Positions 10,988-22,500 of a stretch of DNA of 64,000 nt are shown in pieces. A program made the position numbers and the translations under genes. Source of the stretch: Acanthochlamys bracteata (taxonomy: Eukaryota > Streptophyta > Magnoliopsida > Pandanales > Velloziaceae); contig CM034130.1 of NCBI GenBank assembly GCA_019914995.1, positions 3,658,001-3,722,000 of the forward strand, in the 5' to 3' direction. The stretch's first letter is position 1. The number at the start of each line of letters is the position of its first letter. A model generated the notes under the pieces. It worked only from the letters and a program-made list of their open reading frames with translations, was not told the origin of the DNA and made no database searches.

Positions 10988-12900
10988 GGGAGGAGATGCT
11001 TGCGCCTCCTCCTCAAGACATCATCGCGTGAGACGCCCAATCAGCCTATCGGACGGGTTTCCGAAAGGCCTCAGAAGAAGAGAAACATCTTACTGGAGGG
11101 CATTTTCGTCATTCGATTTGGTCTGCCTCCACACGCGCTTGCGTTTTCATTCACCATTTCTTCCTTTCTCTTCTTCGCAGCGAGCTCGCTCGCTACCTCC
11201 CGCTCGGCGATTTCGCACTGCCGCCGAGCTTTCTTCTTCGCCGCAGGTGAGATTCTTTCTCCTCCCTTCTCCTTCGTCTAATCCCTCTCAAAATTTTCCC
11301 TTTCGCTTCCAACTCTACAATTTCGCTCACCAGCCGAGCTTTCGCTTTTTTCGGCCAATGATGATCGAATCTAGGGCTAGGGAACCTTAGATTCGTCTTC
11401 TCCTCCTTCTTCTATACAGTTTAGAGCTTTCAGTTTCTGCATTCTTGCCGCTAGTCCTAATTTGTTCGTCGGACCGGACCGTTCGCTCGCCGGCCGACGA
11501 TCGGAATTAGGCTTAGCGGACATTTAATTCTTCTTATTCTTCTTCTTTTATGCCTTTTACAATTTTCAATTTCAGCATTCGTTGCTGTTTGTCGGCCGTC
11601 GACCAGAGCGTTTGAACGCCTGCCGGTGGTCGAACTTCACGTAACATTTTAAAGATATTTTTGTTGCAGTATCGTGATTTTAAGTTCTAAACTTTTTAAA
11701 ATTTTTTTAACAATTTGAACAGAATTTTTTTTAGTGTGAAGCTTGTTGCTGGAGGCTTGCCGGAGAGCTCGCTGGTGATCGGTGAGCAGGTATGAACGCG
11801 AATGGTACTCATATTTGTTTCTCACTCTTTTTTTTCTTTTGATTGCAGAATAAATGCCGATCCTTGTGACTGATGTGAATTTGGAAGACAATGGTGCTAG
11901 TATTGTTGTACTTTACTAGGATGGCTCTGGAGCTCACTGCTAATGGTTTCTTGTGTCTTTGGTTTTTTTTTTTTTCGTTTTTCATGAATGTCGGTAGTGA
12001 ATGAATGTTTGTTAAGTGTAGTGTGTCTACTGCTGTAATGCAGACTATGATGTTTTGTGTCTGCTGTGTCCAAATGTTGTAAACTTGTGATTGTAATTCA
12101 AGGTTGTAGCTTTTGTTGTGAATGCAATGTAAAATTTTTTTACAAACTTATGTTATGAATGAAATGCGATGATAATTCTCTGGTTGGTATCCATTGTGTT
12201 GTCATGTGTGAATGTTAATGTGAATGTGAATGTGGAGTGAATGAGAATGATGAATGTGATGAGAATGTAATGAGAATGAGAATGTTGTCAATGCTTAAAT
12301 GTGATGTATAAGAACAGCAGTGAGCTCACTGGATGAATGTGGAGTGTGTAGAGACCAGTGAGCTATGTTCTGGCAGATGAATGCTTGCTAGTGGCAGATG
12401 CATATCTCACTGGTAAGGGAATACATGACCTATGCTCATGGCTTGCAGTGGACACAAGAGCTCACTGGCTGCCAATGAGCTCACTCGTTTCCGGCCAATG
12501 AGCTCACTGGTCTCCGACGAGTGAGCTCATCGGACTCCATCTAACCAAAATAAATTTTAATTTTAATTTTTTTTAGTCGGAGTTGTACGATGTCGTTTAA
12601 ATAGATCGAACGTAACAAAGTTATTTTTTTTTACAATGCAACTTAAGAAAACTTTTTTTTTTTTTTGGTGTTGAGCTATGCAAGCTCACTGGTCTCCGGC
12701 CAGTGAGCTCACCAGACTCCCTCCAACCAAAATAAATTTTAATTTTAATTTTTTTTAGTCGGAGTTGTACGATGTCGTTTAAATAGATCGAACATAACAA
12801 AGTTATTTTTTTTTTACAATGCAACTTAAGAAAACCTTTTTCTTTTTTTTGTGTTGAGCTATGCAAGCTCACTGCTTAGCTGACCTCACCGGACTCTGGC
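10988..12900 (+). repeat. Left terminal inverted repeat of the MULE
   Basis: Pairs with the reverse complement of about 15890-17963. Near-identical blocks include GGAGGGCATTTTCGTCATTC, CTCCCTTCTCCTTCGTC, TCGGAATTAGGCTTAGCG and the G/A/T-rich GTGAATG region at 12210-12290. The outer 300 bp are GC-rich compared with the flanks. Open frames at 10910-11390 lie entirely inside this repeat and are not called as genes. Candidate splice-like GCAG/GT sites at 11240-11250 suggest a transcript may start in the TIR. Confidence 0.85.
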
Positions 12901-13040
12901 CAAGATTCAGTCAAAAATTTTTTTTTTTTTTAAACAACAGTGAGCAATATAGCTTGAACAAATTGAACATAGCAAATTGTGTTGTTTTTTTTTTTAACAA
13001 TGCAACTTAAGTAATTTCAGTGAGCTCCAGAGCTCACTGC
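12485..13040 (+). repeat. Subterminal tandem repeats of the MULE, left side
   Basis: Units of about 183 bp start near 12500 and 12683. Each contains GTGAGCTCA, ACCAAAATAAATTTTAATT, AGTCGGAGTTGTACGATGTC, GTTTAAATAGATCGAAC, ACAATGCAACTTAAG and TTGAGCTATGCAAGCTCACTG. A third, strongly decayed unit lies at 12870-13020. The array ends at 13018-13039 in a perfect inverted repeat, CAGTGAGCTC-CA-GAGCTCACTG. Confidence 0.85.
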
Positions 13041-13208
13041 AGTTCCAAAAAATGGCAAAATACATTCATCATCCTACTCTAGTCGAATAGCTAAGTCTTC
13101 ATCTTCAGTATCTTCATCTTCACTTGTATCTCTGTCTTCAGAATCATCTCTACCAGTAACTAGCAAGTATAAACGTGATGATAAATATCAAAATCTTAAT
13201 AAAAAATT

Positions 13209-15557
13209 TTACTCTTTAGGAATTAGAACTAAGCAAATGAGTAAACTTACTTGTCTTATTCTTTCTATTAGGATTATCAGACAATTTCGTTTATCATGTT
13301 TGACACCCGATTTGTTACAGTATGCACATCTTCGGCCAGCTTTCGCTTTGGTTCTTGCAGTGGCTTTCTCCAAACCTCCTTTTATTCTAGTGTTACCCTT
13401 GCAAGTCTTTCCTTCTTTATTTCTTCCCTTTGTTTGTGATATGTTGGGATTTAAAAGCAACACTTGGGAGGCATCAATTGAGCCTTGTAAATTCTCATTG
13501 TGCATGACTGAAATCTTATCATGATCAATAGTCTTCCTTACTTTCTTGAGCCGCACTGTTGTTTCTTCCAATGTTTGCAACAAGATTTTGTATCCTTCAT
13601 CGGTTTCAGCAGCTTCATAAACTATTTGGTTGAACATCTTCTGAAGTTGGATAGTTCTCAATAGCTCAGCATTGTCATGGCCACTTACTGAACCTCCATC
13701 ATACTTACCTCTGTATTTATTGGCACATTTTCTCCATCGATGGAAAATAAAATGATCGGGTATTTCTATATCCCGACTCTGAAAGACCTTCACAAGATGT
13801 CCACAAGGAATCCCCATAAATTCAAAAAGTTTGCATTCACAGCTATCTTCTTTTGTGGCTGGATTAAACTTCACCTTTCACTCCCGTCGATCATCTTCAA
13901 CTCGAGACTTATAAATATAAGTCGTGTATCCATCACTACCATTTTCATCATCATGCAAGATATACTGAGACTGAGCTTTTTCATATTCCTGTTTGAACTT
14001 ATTGTACACATTTCTCGTATACAATTTTGCTGCAATTTTTAAGATATCAGAATTGCCTTCTACAATGCGACATAAGTGTTCAGACACATAATCCTCTTTT
14101 TTTTCTTTCTCAATAATTTTACTCAAACATTTTTCATTCTTCAACACAAACTCTCGAAGAGTTGTTGTAGGATGAAAAAAATTCTTGTAAATTCCATTCA
14201 TACCTTTGGAACGCCCAGTAGTGTTAATGCCGGCATAAAAAGTATTCAAATGATAGACAGGTGCCCACTGTTGTCGAATCTCATAGCTTGCTAAGAGCCA
14301 TTTATTTTTCTGCAACTCATATGTACACATCAATTCCTCCCACCTCGTTTCAAATGTGCTAGGATTAAAAGTTTCCCGAATACACGACTTGATATCTTTT
14401 TTGAATTTTGACTTCTTGAAATAAATATGCGAAAGCTTTTGGGCAAATTTTTTCATAATGTGCCACAAATAAAATCTATGTCGTGTATGTGGGAATACCT
14501 TAGCAACTGCTGCAGTCATAGCTCTATCTTGATCTGTGATGATTGAAGATGGAGCACGTGCTCCCATAGCTGCAAGCCATGTCTCAAAAAGTCACCGAAA
14601 AGATTCTTCAGTCTCATCCAAAAGTAGTGCGCAGCCAAACTGAATTGACATATGATGGTTAACTCCAGCGAATGGAGCAAATGGCATCTCATAGGCATTC
14701 TTGCGGTAGGTGGTGTCAAAAAATACAACGTCATCAAAATAATGATATTGACTACGTGACCTCCCATCCACCCAGAAAAAATTAATTGCTCTTGAGTCTT
14801 CATCCATCTGTATCGCATAAAAAAAGTTTGAATCTTCTATACTCTTCCTCTTGAAAAAGTTAAGCGCTGCGGTTGCATCACAACTGATAGGCTTTTTGTA
14901 CTCCTTTGAGCGACACAAATGGTTCCAACAATCTCTATTATCAAAACCATATTGAGGTCCGTCAAGTATATCAGCAACTTTAGCCACAGGTATACCTTCA
15001 TCCCGAAATGAATCAATCAAACTCTTAGCTGTAGCGGGCATATTTCTGCAAACAAACATACGCATTCTTTTTGCCGGGCTAACTAGATTGTGATTGTGTT
15101 GGCTTTCATAATTCACCACTTTCCACAATCCACTAAGTTGCTTTCTCACCCTCATTGTTGCAGGATACCCGCATTTGGCCGTGCTCGTGCTTCTCTTGTT
15201 CTGTACCGATTTTTCAGGTTCCTCGTCCATTTTTTAAGGTCGATGTCCTCTATGATTTTCAAAACGGTCATAAGTCATTTGACAAATAGTGACTTCGTCT
15301 GAATGAGCACGGATCTTTTATGTAGATCGAGTCACTGCGCTAAACCTCTTAACTTTTCCATAGTTTATATAAAATTGCTTCGCATCTTTCAGGCTTACAA
15401 ATGTCATCCCTAAGTACGGTGACTTGAGATTGTCATTTACTACGTTTGGAGTTGTACAGAAGAAGATCCGGCCTCGAGACCTACAAATTTTCAAAGAAAA
15501 TAACATAAGATAACAAAATTCAAATACATATGGTATTGAATGGAAGAGAATTGCCAA
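13209..15557 (-). pseudogene. FAR1/Jittery-type MULE transposase with four in-frame stop codons
   Basis: One continuous minus-strand frame of 783 codons, broken by stops near 15324 (TAA), 15233 (TAA), 14594 (TGA) and 13876 (TGA) but by no frameshift. Domains in order: FAR1-type DNA-binding region (GMTFVSLKDAKQFYINYGK, then CGYPATMRVRK...HNHNLVSP); MULE transposase core (FFWVDGRSRSQYHYFDDVVFFDTTYRKN, shortened here; then TDQDRAMTAAVAKVFPHTRH), where the D residues of FDTTY and TDQD are likely catalytic; SWIM zinc finger (CECKLFEFMGIPCGHLVKVF); and a basic tail with CAYCNKSGVKHDKRNC. The first ~25 residues are probably intron, because TTTGTAG just before GTCTCGAGG at 15480 looks like an acceptor. 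A possible acidic last exon lies at 13078-13170. The protein belongs to the MULE family from which FAR1/FHY3 transcription factors arose. Confidence 0.88.
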
Positions 15558-15889
15558 AAAGTTTCATATAACACCGTTGAACTGGTTAGACATGGTGTAG
15601 GAGTTTAGATGTAGGAGGAAGAATAAAAACAAAAAGAATAATCCAGTTTTTTTCTTGCTTGTTGTTGAAACAGAACACCTAAGAACAGAGAGCAAAACAA
15701 CAGAACAGAGAGCCTTCTGTGTTCCCGCTTTATCAGCTCTCTCCCGCTCAAAACAGATGCACCTAAATGGGTAATGAAAAATGACCTCTGCAAGCTTGTT
15801 ATAAATTTTTTCTCTGCTTGGTGTTGTTGTGTGCTCAATTTTTTTTCTTCTTCAAATATAAACATGTGTACAACGGCATCGAATCAAGT

Positions 15890-17963
15890 AACCAGTGAGC
15901 TCACTCGCCAGAGATCGCTGAGCTTGCATAGCTCAACAAAAAAAAAAAAAAAAATTTTGTTAAGTTGCATTGTAAAAAAAATAAAAATTATTACGTTCGA
16001 TCTATTTAAACAACATCGTACAACTCCGACTAAAAAAAAATTAAAATCAAAATTTATTTTAGTTGGAGGGAGTCCGGTGAGCTCACTGACCGGAGACCAG
16101 TGAGCTTGCATAGCTCAACACAAAAAAAAAGAAAAAGGTTTTCTTAAGTTGCATTGTAAAAAAAAAAATAACTTTGTTACGTTCGATCTATTTAAACGAC
16201 ATCGTACAACTCCGACTAAAAAAAAATTAAAATCAAAATTTATTTTGGTTGGAGGGAGTCCGGTGAGCTCACTGGCCAGAGACCAGTGAGCTCTGCTAAG
16301 CAGTGAGCTTGCATAGCTCAACACAACAACAAAAAAAGGTTTTCTTAAGTTGCATTGTAAAAAAAAATAACTTTATTACATTCGATCTATTTAAACGACA
16401 TCGTACAACTCCGACTAAAAAAATTTTAAAATCAAAATTTATTTTGGTTGGATGAATCCGGTGAGCTCACTCGCCGGAGACCAGTGAGCTCTTGTGTCCA
16501 CTGCAAGCCATGAGCATAGGTCATGTATTCCCTTGCCAGTGAGATATGCATCTGCCACTAGCAAGCATTTGTCTGCCAGAACATAGCTCACTGGTCTATA
16601 CACACTCCACATTCATCCAGTGAGCTCACTGCTGTTCTTATACATCACATTTAAGCATTGACAATATTCTCATTCTCATTACATTCTCATCACATTCATC
16701 ATTCTCATTCACTTCACATTCACATTAACATTCACACATGACAACACAATGGATACCAACTAGACAATTATCATCGCATTTCATTCATAACACAAGTTTG
16801 TAAAAAAATTTTACATTGCATTCACAACAAAAGCTACAACCTTGAATTACAATCACAAGTTTACAACACTTGGACACAGCAGACACAAAACATCATAGTC
16901 TGCATTACAGCAGTAGACACACTTCACTTAACAAACATTCATTCACTGCCGACATTCATGAAAAAAAAAAAAAAACCAAAGACACAAGAAACCATTAGCA
17001 GTGAGCTCCAGAGCCATCCCAGTAAAGTACAACAATACTAGCACCATTGTCTTCCAAATTCACATCAGTCACAAGGATCGGCATTTATTCTGCAATCAAA
17101 AGAAAAAAAAAGAGTGAGAAACAAATATGAGTACCATTCGCGTTCATACCTGCTCACCGATCACCAGCGAGCTCTCCCAAGAAGCCTCCAAAGAACAAGC
17201 TTCACACTAAAAAAAAAACTCTTCAAATTGTTAAAAAATTTTAAAAAGTTTAGAACTTAAAATCACGATGTTTGAATAAAATATCTTTAAAATGTTACGT
17301 GAAGTTCGACCACCGGCAGGCATTCAAACGCTCTGGTCGACGGCCGACAAACAGCAACGAATGCTGAAATTGAAAATTGTAGAAGGCATAAAAGAAGGAG
17401 AATAAGAAGAATTAAATGTCCGCTAAGCCTAATTCCGATCGTCGGCCGGCGAGCGAACGGTCCGGTCCGACGAACAAATTAGGACTAGCGGCAAGAATGC
17501 AGAAACTGAAAGCTCTAAACTGTATAGAAGAAGGAGGAAAAGACGAATCTAAGGTTCCCTAGCCCTAGATTCGATCATCAGCCGGCGAAAAAAACGAAAG
17601 CTCCGGCCTGACGAACGAAATTGTAGAGTTGGAAGCGAAAGGGAAAATTTTGAGAGGGATTAGACGAAGGAGAAGGGAGGAGAAAGAATCTCACCTGCGG
17701 CGAAGAAGAAGAAAGCTCTGCCAAAAGAATAAATCACTGAAGGGAGGCGGCAAATGCGGCAGCTCACTGCAAGAAGAGAAAGAAAGAAATGGTGAATGAA
17801 AACGCAAGCGCGTGTAGAGGCAGACCAAATCGAATGATGAAAATGCCCTCCCGTAAGATGTTTCTCTTTACGCGCAAGCGCGCTCGCGTGAACCGTCCGA
17901 TAGCTGATTGGACGGCTCACACGCGATGTGCGCGGGGGAGGGGATGTGCGCGCATCTCCTCCC
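15890..17963 (-). repeat. Right terminal inverted repeat of the MULE
   Basis: Reverse-complement partner of 10988-12900. Differences between the two arms are scattered substitutions and short indels, for example TTCATCATTC against TTCGTCATTC. The arm is slightly longer than the left because its subterminal array is better preserved. As the transposase reads leftward, its promoter should lie in or near this arm. Confidence 0.85.
15892..16490 (-). repeat. Subterminal tandem repeats of the MULE, right side
   Basis: Three units, spaced about 187 and 202 bp apart, are recognised by CTCCGACTAAAAAAA starting near 16024, 16211 and 16413. Each is bounded by GTGAGCTCACT-type sequence and GAGACCAGTGAGCT. 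They mirror the left array in order and content. Confidence 0.85.
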
Positions 17964-18780
17964 TATATATATATATATAATAATGATATTGGATGCATTC
18001 TTGTAGAATTAAAAATAATTAGATAGGAAAAGCTGCTGCATTATGGGGTTATTTAGTGTTAAAGATGTGCTTTTTATTGTAATATTTCTTTCTTGCAAAA
18101 TAAAATGAATGGTTATTTCATTGCTTTAATGGTGTTCTTATGGCGTTACTTGAAATTGGTGTTTTTACAATGAGTGGCAGATAATCACATTGCAGTGTCA
18201 ATTTGCTTCGACATTTCCAAAAACTTTAAAAGAGTGTAGCTAGATAAAAGAAAAATTCTCTTTAAAAATAATACCAGCTATTTAATGGATCGTTTAGTTT
18301 GTTTCTACTTGTCTAATTTAATACGGCAGCGAAGTTAAACTAAAAATTTAAGTAGTCACACCCTAAGAATCTTAAGCACACCTTTTCTTGCTTGTTTGCA
18401 TGTGAATTTAGTCTTTATTTTATTGCGTACTTCCAGCTTGCAATTACAACAAACCTTTTGATCTGATCTGATACGTTTCAGTTTTCAATGTTTCCGTTAT
18501 CTGTGAACCTACAAGCTTCCTTTGTAAGAACTTTCTTAACCATTGTTTATTCAAATCTTCACCATTGTTTTATCTCTACCACGTTCCGACTCGGGCAAAA
18601 CCTGCATAGCGGGTTTTGATCAATCCCATAAGCTCTTCGCTGAGGCTCACAACGCAGAGTAGAAGATCCAAAGTAGGAGCTTGGCAAGGTGATTGTGAAT
18701 TGAAAAACGTTTTCCAGTTTTCCAACTAGAAGTTTTGGCGTTTGCTAAGAGTACCAACTCTTCAATCAAAATAATAGTGT
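17964..18780. other. Intergenic spacer right of the MULE
   Basis: Starts with the TA run that borders the element. The stretch 18570-18690 is less AT-rich (ACGTTCCGACTCGGGCAAAA) and may be an old gene or repeat fragment, but no product was recognised. Confidence 0.4.
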
Positions 18781-19420
18781 CTACACTAAAGATTCCAACA
18801 CATCATACCATGCTGAAGAACTATCAATCACATTAGAACGACCTAATACGATAGCAAGTGTAGCATGTTCTATAGTTGACTTGCAGTGTTGCCAACCAAC
18901 TGATTGGTAAGTGGAAGACATAGATGTAATATACCATATGATGAAAGATAAATAGACCACTATATGATGGATCGGGGATAAACCAGAAAGCATAAAGCCA
19001 TTCACGTACCTTTATCCTTTACGTTGCCTTGCTCATGACATCTCCTGGACAACGCCTACATTAACTTGAGTGCTACATCGGGATGGCTCATATATCACAT
19101 CCGGATTATTATTCCAAAATCCATAACCACTTCGAAAGAGCTAAAGCTATCAAAGATCCGCCTAGCATTATAAATATAATCACCAAATCTGGCGATACAA
19201 CTTCAAAGGACATAACACTAGCAGATAAAAAACATGTTCTAAGATGATGCTTCCTCAAAGAAGTTCCAAACCGCACTTTCATTGCATCACAACCTTCCCA
19301 GGACAGTAGGTCCATGAATATACTCTCAGGACCAATCAACTTAAGCTGGCACAAACCTATATAGTGTTCAGCATGGGACTGAAAAAGCACGCCTGATTTA
19401 GCTGTATAATAACTTTCCAT
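18781..19420 (-). pseudogene. Unidentified decayed coding-like stretch, possibly F-box/LRR-like
   Basis: Two minus-strand open pieces (19420-19109 and 19005-18781) have codon-like composition but no start-to-stop gene. The upper piece reads LLSWEGCDAMKVRF and then FEVVSPDLVI, faintly like the leucine-rich part of plant F-box/LRR (FBD) proteins, where LE(I/V)xxPNL(V/E) patterns recur. This resemblance is weak and the assignment is a guess. The stretch could also be 3' flanking or repeat DNA. Confidence 0.2.
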
Positions 19421-19586
19421 TTTCTATTTCATCGGATTGTGCAAAATATCAATAACTTAAACAAGTTCAGTGCACAAGACTCCTATCACCAAGAAATTTT
19501 GCACTTCAAAAGCCTTTGCTGACAAGATTCTAGTATCAGCCAATTGTCACCGAGTCAATTAAATCTCATAATGTTACTTAATTCTA

Positions 19587-22500
19587 TCAAATTAACTCTA
19601 TAAATAGTGCTTCTTGCTTGCTGCTAAGACCCAGTTCATTCAAAGTCAACTCACTTTCACCATCAGTAAATGCACGCCGAGGGTAAGGTCTCACCTACAA
19701 AAAAGAAGTTAATTAAGTAACCAAAAATCAACCTAAAGCAATCAATCTTACCCAAAAGGTAGAATTTCCAGGACATCGAGTGATAAACTTAGCATCCCTT
19801 ATGGCTAATGCACTGAAAAATAGGGTCAAAAAAAGCAACATATTGTCACTAGCTTTGTGGTGACACTCAAACTTGTGGAATTAAGGAAATGCTCCAAAGT
19901 CCTACCACACATCTTCATTACTGAGGCAAACTCATAAGGTCTAAGGTTAAGTGTTGTATGAAAAAGGCAGGATTAAAGCAGACACCCACAAAGAATGATT
20001 GAAATAAAATTAGATTTTTACTATAACAAAGGATCGTCTACTTGAGCAGCATCACAATGTCTCTCTAGGAATCTCTCTAGGATCCCTCTTGAATTGCACA
20101 TCGTTGCTAACAACAGCTTCAGAAACAACTTGAACTATTTTGTGGCACAAATATGTCGTCCAAAAGTGATGCCTAGAGAGATACCAGCATGAAGTATTAT
20201 TGATGACGAAAACAATTCGATGCACCTATCTCATGATAAAAACTTTATCAAAATAAGAACAATTCAAGAGTTGATACTCCCAAACAGAATCAGCCTATTG
20301 AGTAAAAGCTATTTCAGAATTTTATTAAGTTGGCCTTATTGTGCCTTCCCTTGACCATGAAGGCACATATCAGAAGTTTCAGTTATGGGTATCAAACAAA
20401 TGGTATTATGGCAAAAGCATAAGTGGCCAATTACTGAAGCCAAAATAAAACAAATAAATAACGCAAAAACAAGTGCACCGATCATTATGCACATCCATCA
20501 TAAGTAGTCTTCAAATCAGATGTGGAATTTAAAAGTAAATATATTAGTCAGATAGCTTTTTGATGGTACCAAATCAACACATTGAACTGTTAACAAAGAG
20601 AAGAACATTACCAATCTGTAGGTGCCAGGCTTAACAACCCTTCCAATATCTATATAGTCAAAAAGTAACTGCAGAACAGTTCAATAGCACAGATTCATCA
20701 ATCTCAAAATAGGATACAAGTCTTGAAGTAATGAAAATTATCCAGCTACGTACCTGCAGCTTGTCAGACTTCAGAAAACGCCGACCCCGACGGCTGCCAT
20801 CAGGCAGGCGTACAAGCAGTGTGACGGAATTTTCATCATCCAGAGAAGGCTCCAGAGGCAATGATGCTTCTTTAGCAGAAAGCGTCCTCTCCACTTCCTG
20901 CAAAGCATGTATGGACGCCAGTTTCAGATACATTAACAATGATATTCCTCGACAAGTCAAGAGTAAAAGACATACCTCAAAATATTAACAGTGGTTTCAT
21001 GCAAACAAGGAAACAAAACTGATTAAGTTGATATGCTACTATACCATACACCTTTATGTTAAAAGACTTTAAGAGATGCGTGTGACATATATTAAGAAAA
21101 AGAATACAACAATAACAACAAACTTAGCCTTTATACCATTTGCATGGGGTAAGCTACATGAAGTCTCCATTCCATTCGATTATAAACCAGATCTATTAAA
21201 ATATTTTATTTCTCTAAATCCTTCGCCACTACCCTAAACCAAGTTCATTTTGGTCTACCTCTTTTTCTCCTAGTGTTTAAAAAAAAAAAATCGCATCAAT
21301 CTTATGCACTGCAGCATCTTTAAGTCTGCGCAAGACATGCCTGAACCACTTAAACTACCTTTCCCATAACATGTACTCGATCGGTGTGACGGTTGCTTAT
21401 TGGCATATATTCTCATTTTGTAATTTGTCTATTCTAGTATATCCACACATCCATATTAACATCTTTATTTCTGCTTAAGTTATCTTATAAATATCTTAAC
21501 CTTTAACAGCCCAACACTTACTATCATATAACATTGCAGTGAATGATTGTTCTAAAAAACTGACCTTTTAGCATTAAAGAAAATTTTTTTATCATACAAG
21601 ATTCCGATAGCACCTCGCCATTTCATCCATCCTATTTTAATTCCATGCATAATATGTTCTTCAATTCTTCCTTATGAATAAAATATTTAAAATAAACACT
21701 TTGCAGTACAATGCAATCTTCTATGTAACGATAATATTATCATCATTCTTGTGTTTATTAAAATGACAATGCATGTAGTCTATTTTAGTCATACTTAATT
21801 AAGACCTTTAGATTCTAATGTATTCCTCCAATATTTCAGCTTATAATTTAATCCCTTTTGTCTCATCAACTAAAACTACGTCATCGGCAAATAATATACA
21901 ATGATACTTCATCCTGAATATGTTAAGTAAGTTCATATATTATTAAAAAAAACACGTAAAGACTTAAAACTGAACCTTGATGTAAACCTATAGTAATAAA
22001 AAAACTCTTCATTAATATCACCATTACAGTACATCTCTAATGATTACTCTATTGTGCATATTCTTAATGATCTTCATATATGTATTAGGTATACATTTTC
22101 TCTCTAACACCTATTATAACACTTCTTTAGGTACCCTATCGTAGGCTCTTTTAAATCTATAAAAACCATATGTAGGTATTGCTCCTTCTCTCTATATTGT
22201 TCCATCAATTTTCTTAATAGATAAATCGCTTTCATGGTAGATATCTCTGGCATAAACCAAACTGATTATATAAAAATTTTGAATTACATCTTAATGTTCA
22301 ATAACCCTCTCCCATAATTAAGAAAAAGAATAGAGTAAATAAATTCAGATGTAAGTCAAAGTAGTTGAACAACATAGCCCATGAAGCATCGGAAATATTT
22401 TCCAAGTATGCACAGAAAGTCATTTTTTTTTGTTTGGAGCTAGATCTTCTGTACATGCTTCGCTAGTCTTCTGTTCACATGTTGCTAGACATCCTTTTGT

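Larger units (their letters stand above)
10988..17963 (-). mobile_element. Mutator-like element (MULE) with ~2-kb terminal inverted repeats
   Basis: A 6976-bp element. The left end GGGAGGAGATGC is the exact reverse complement of the right end GCATCTCCTCCC. The inverted repeats continue inward for roughly 1.9-2.1 kb each and surround a minus-strand FAR1-type transposase frame. Both ends abut TA repeats, so the expected 9-10 bp target duplication cannot be told from the microsatellite. The transposase class plus long TIRs are the basis for calling a MULE. Strand is given by the transposase. Confidence 0.88.

Noticed and set aside
10910..11390. Two overlapping plus-strand frames of 123 and 134 codons
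   Set aside because: They lie in the MULE terminal repeat and a TA run, have no family resemblance, and their counterpart in the right arm is not conserved as a protein.
12485..16490. Regularly spaced repeats as a CRISPR-like array
   Set aside because: The units are ~185 bp, are inverted between the two arms, and belong to transposon termini in a plant genome.
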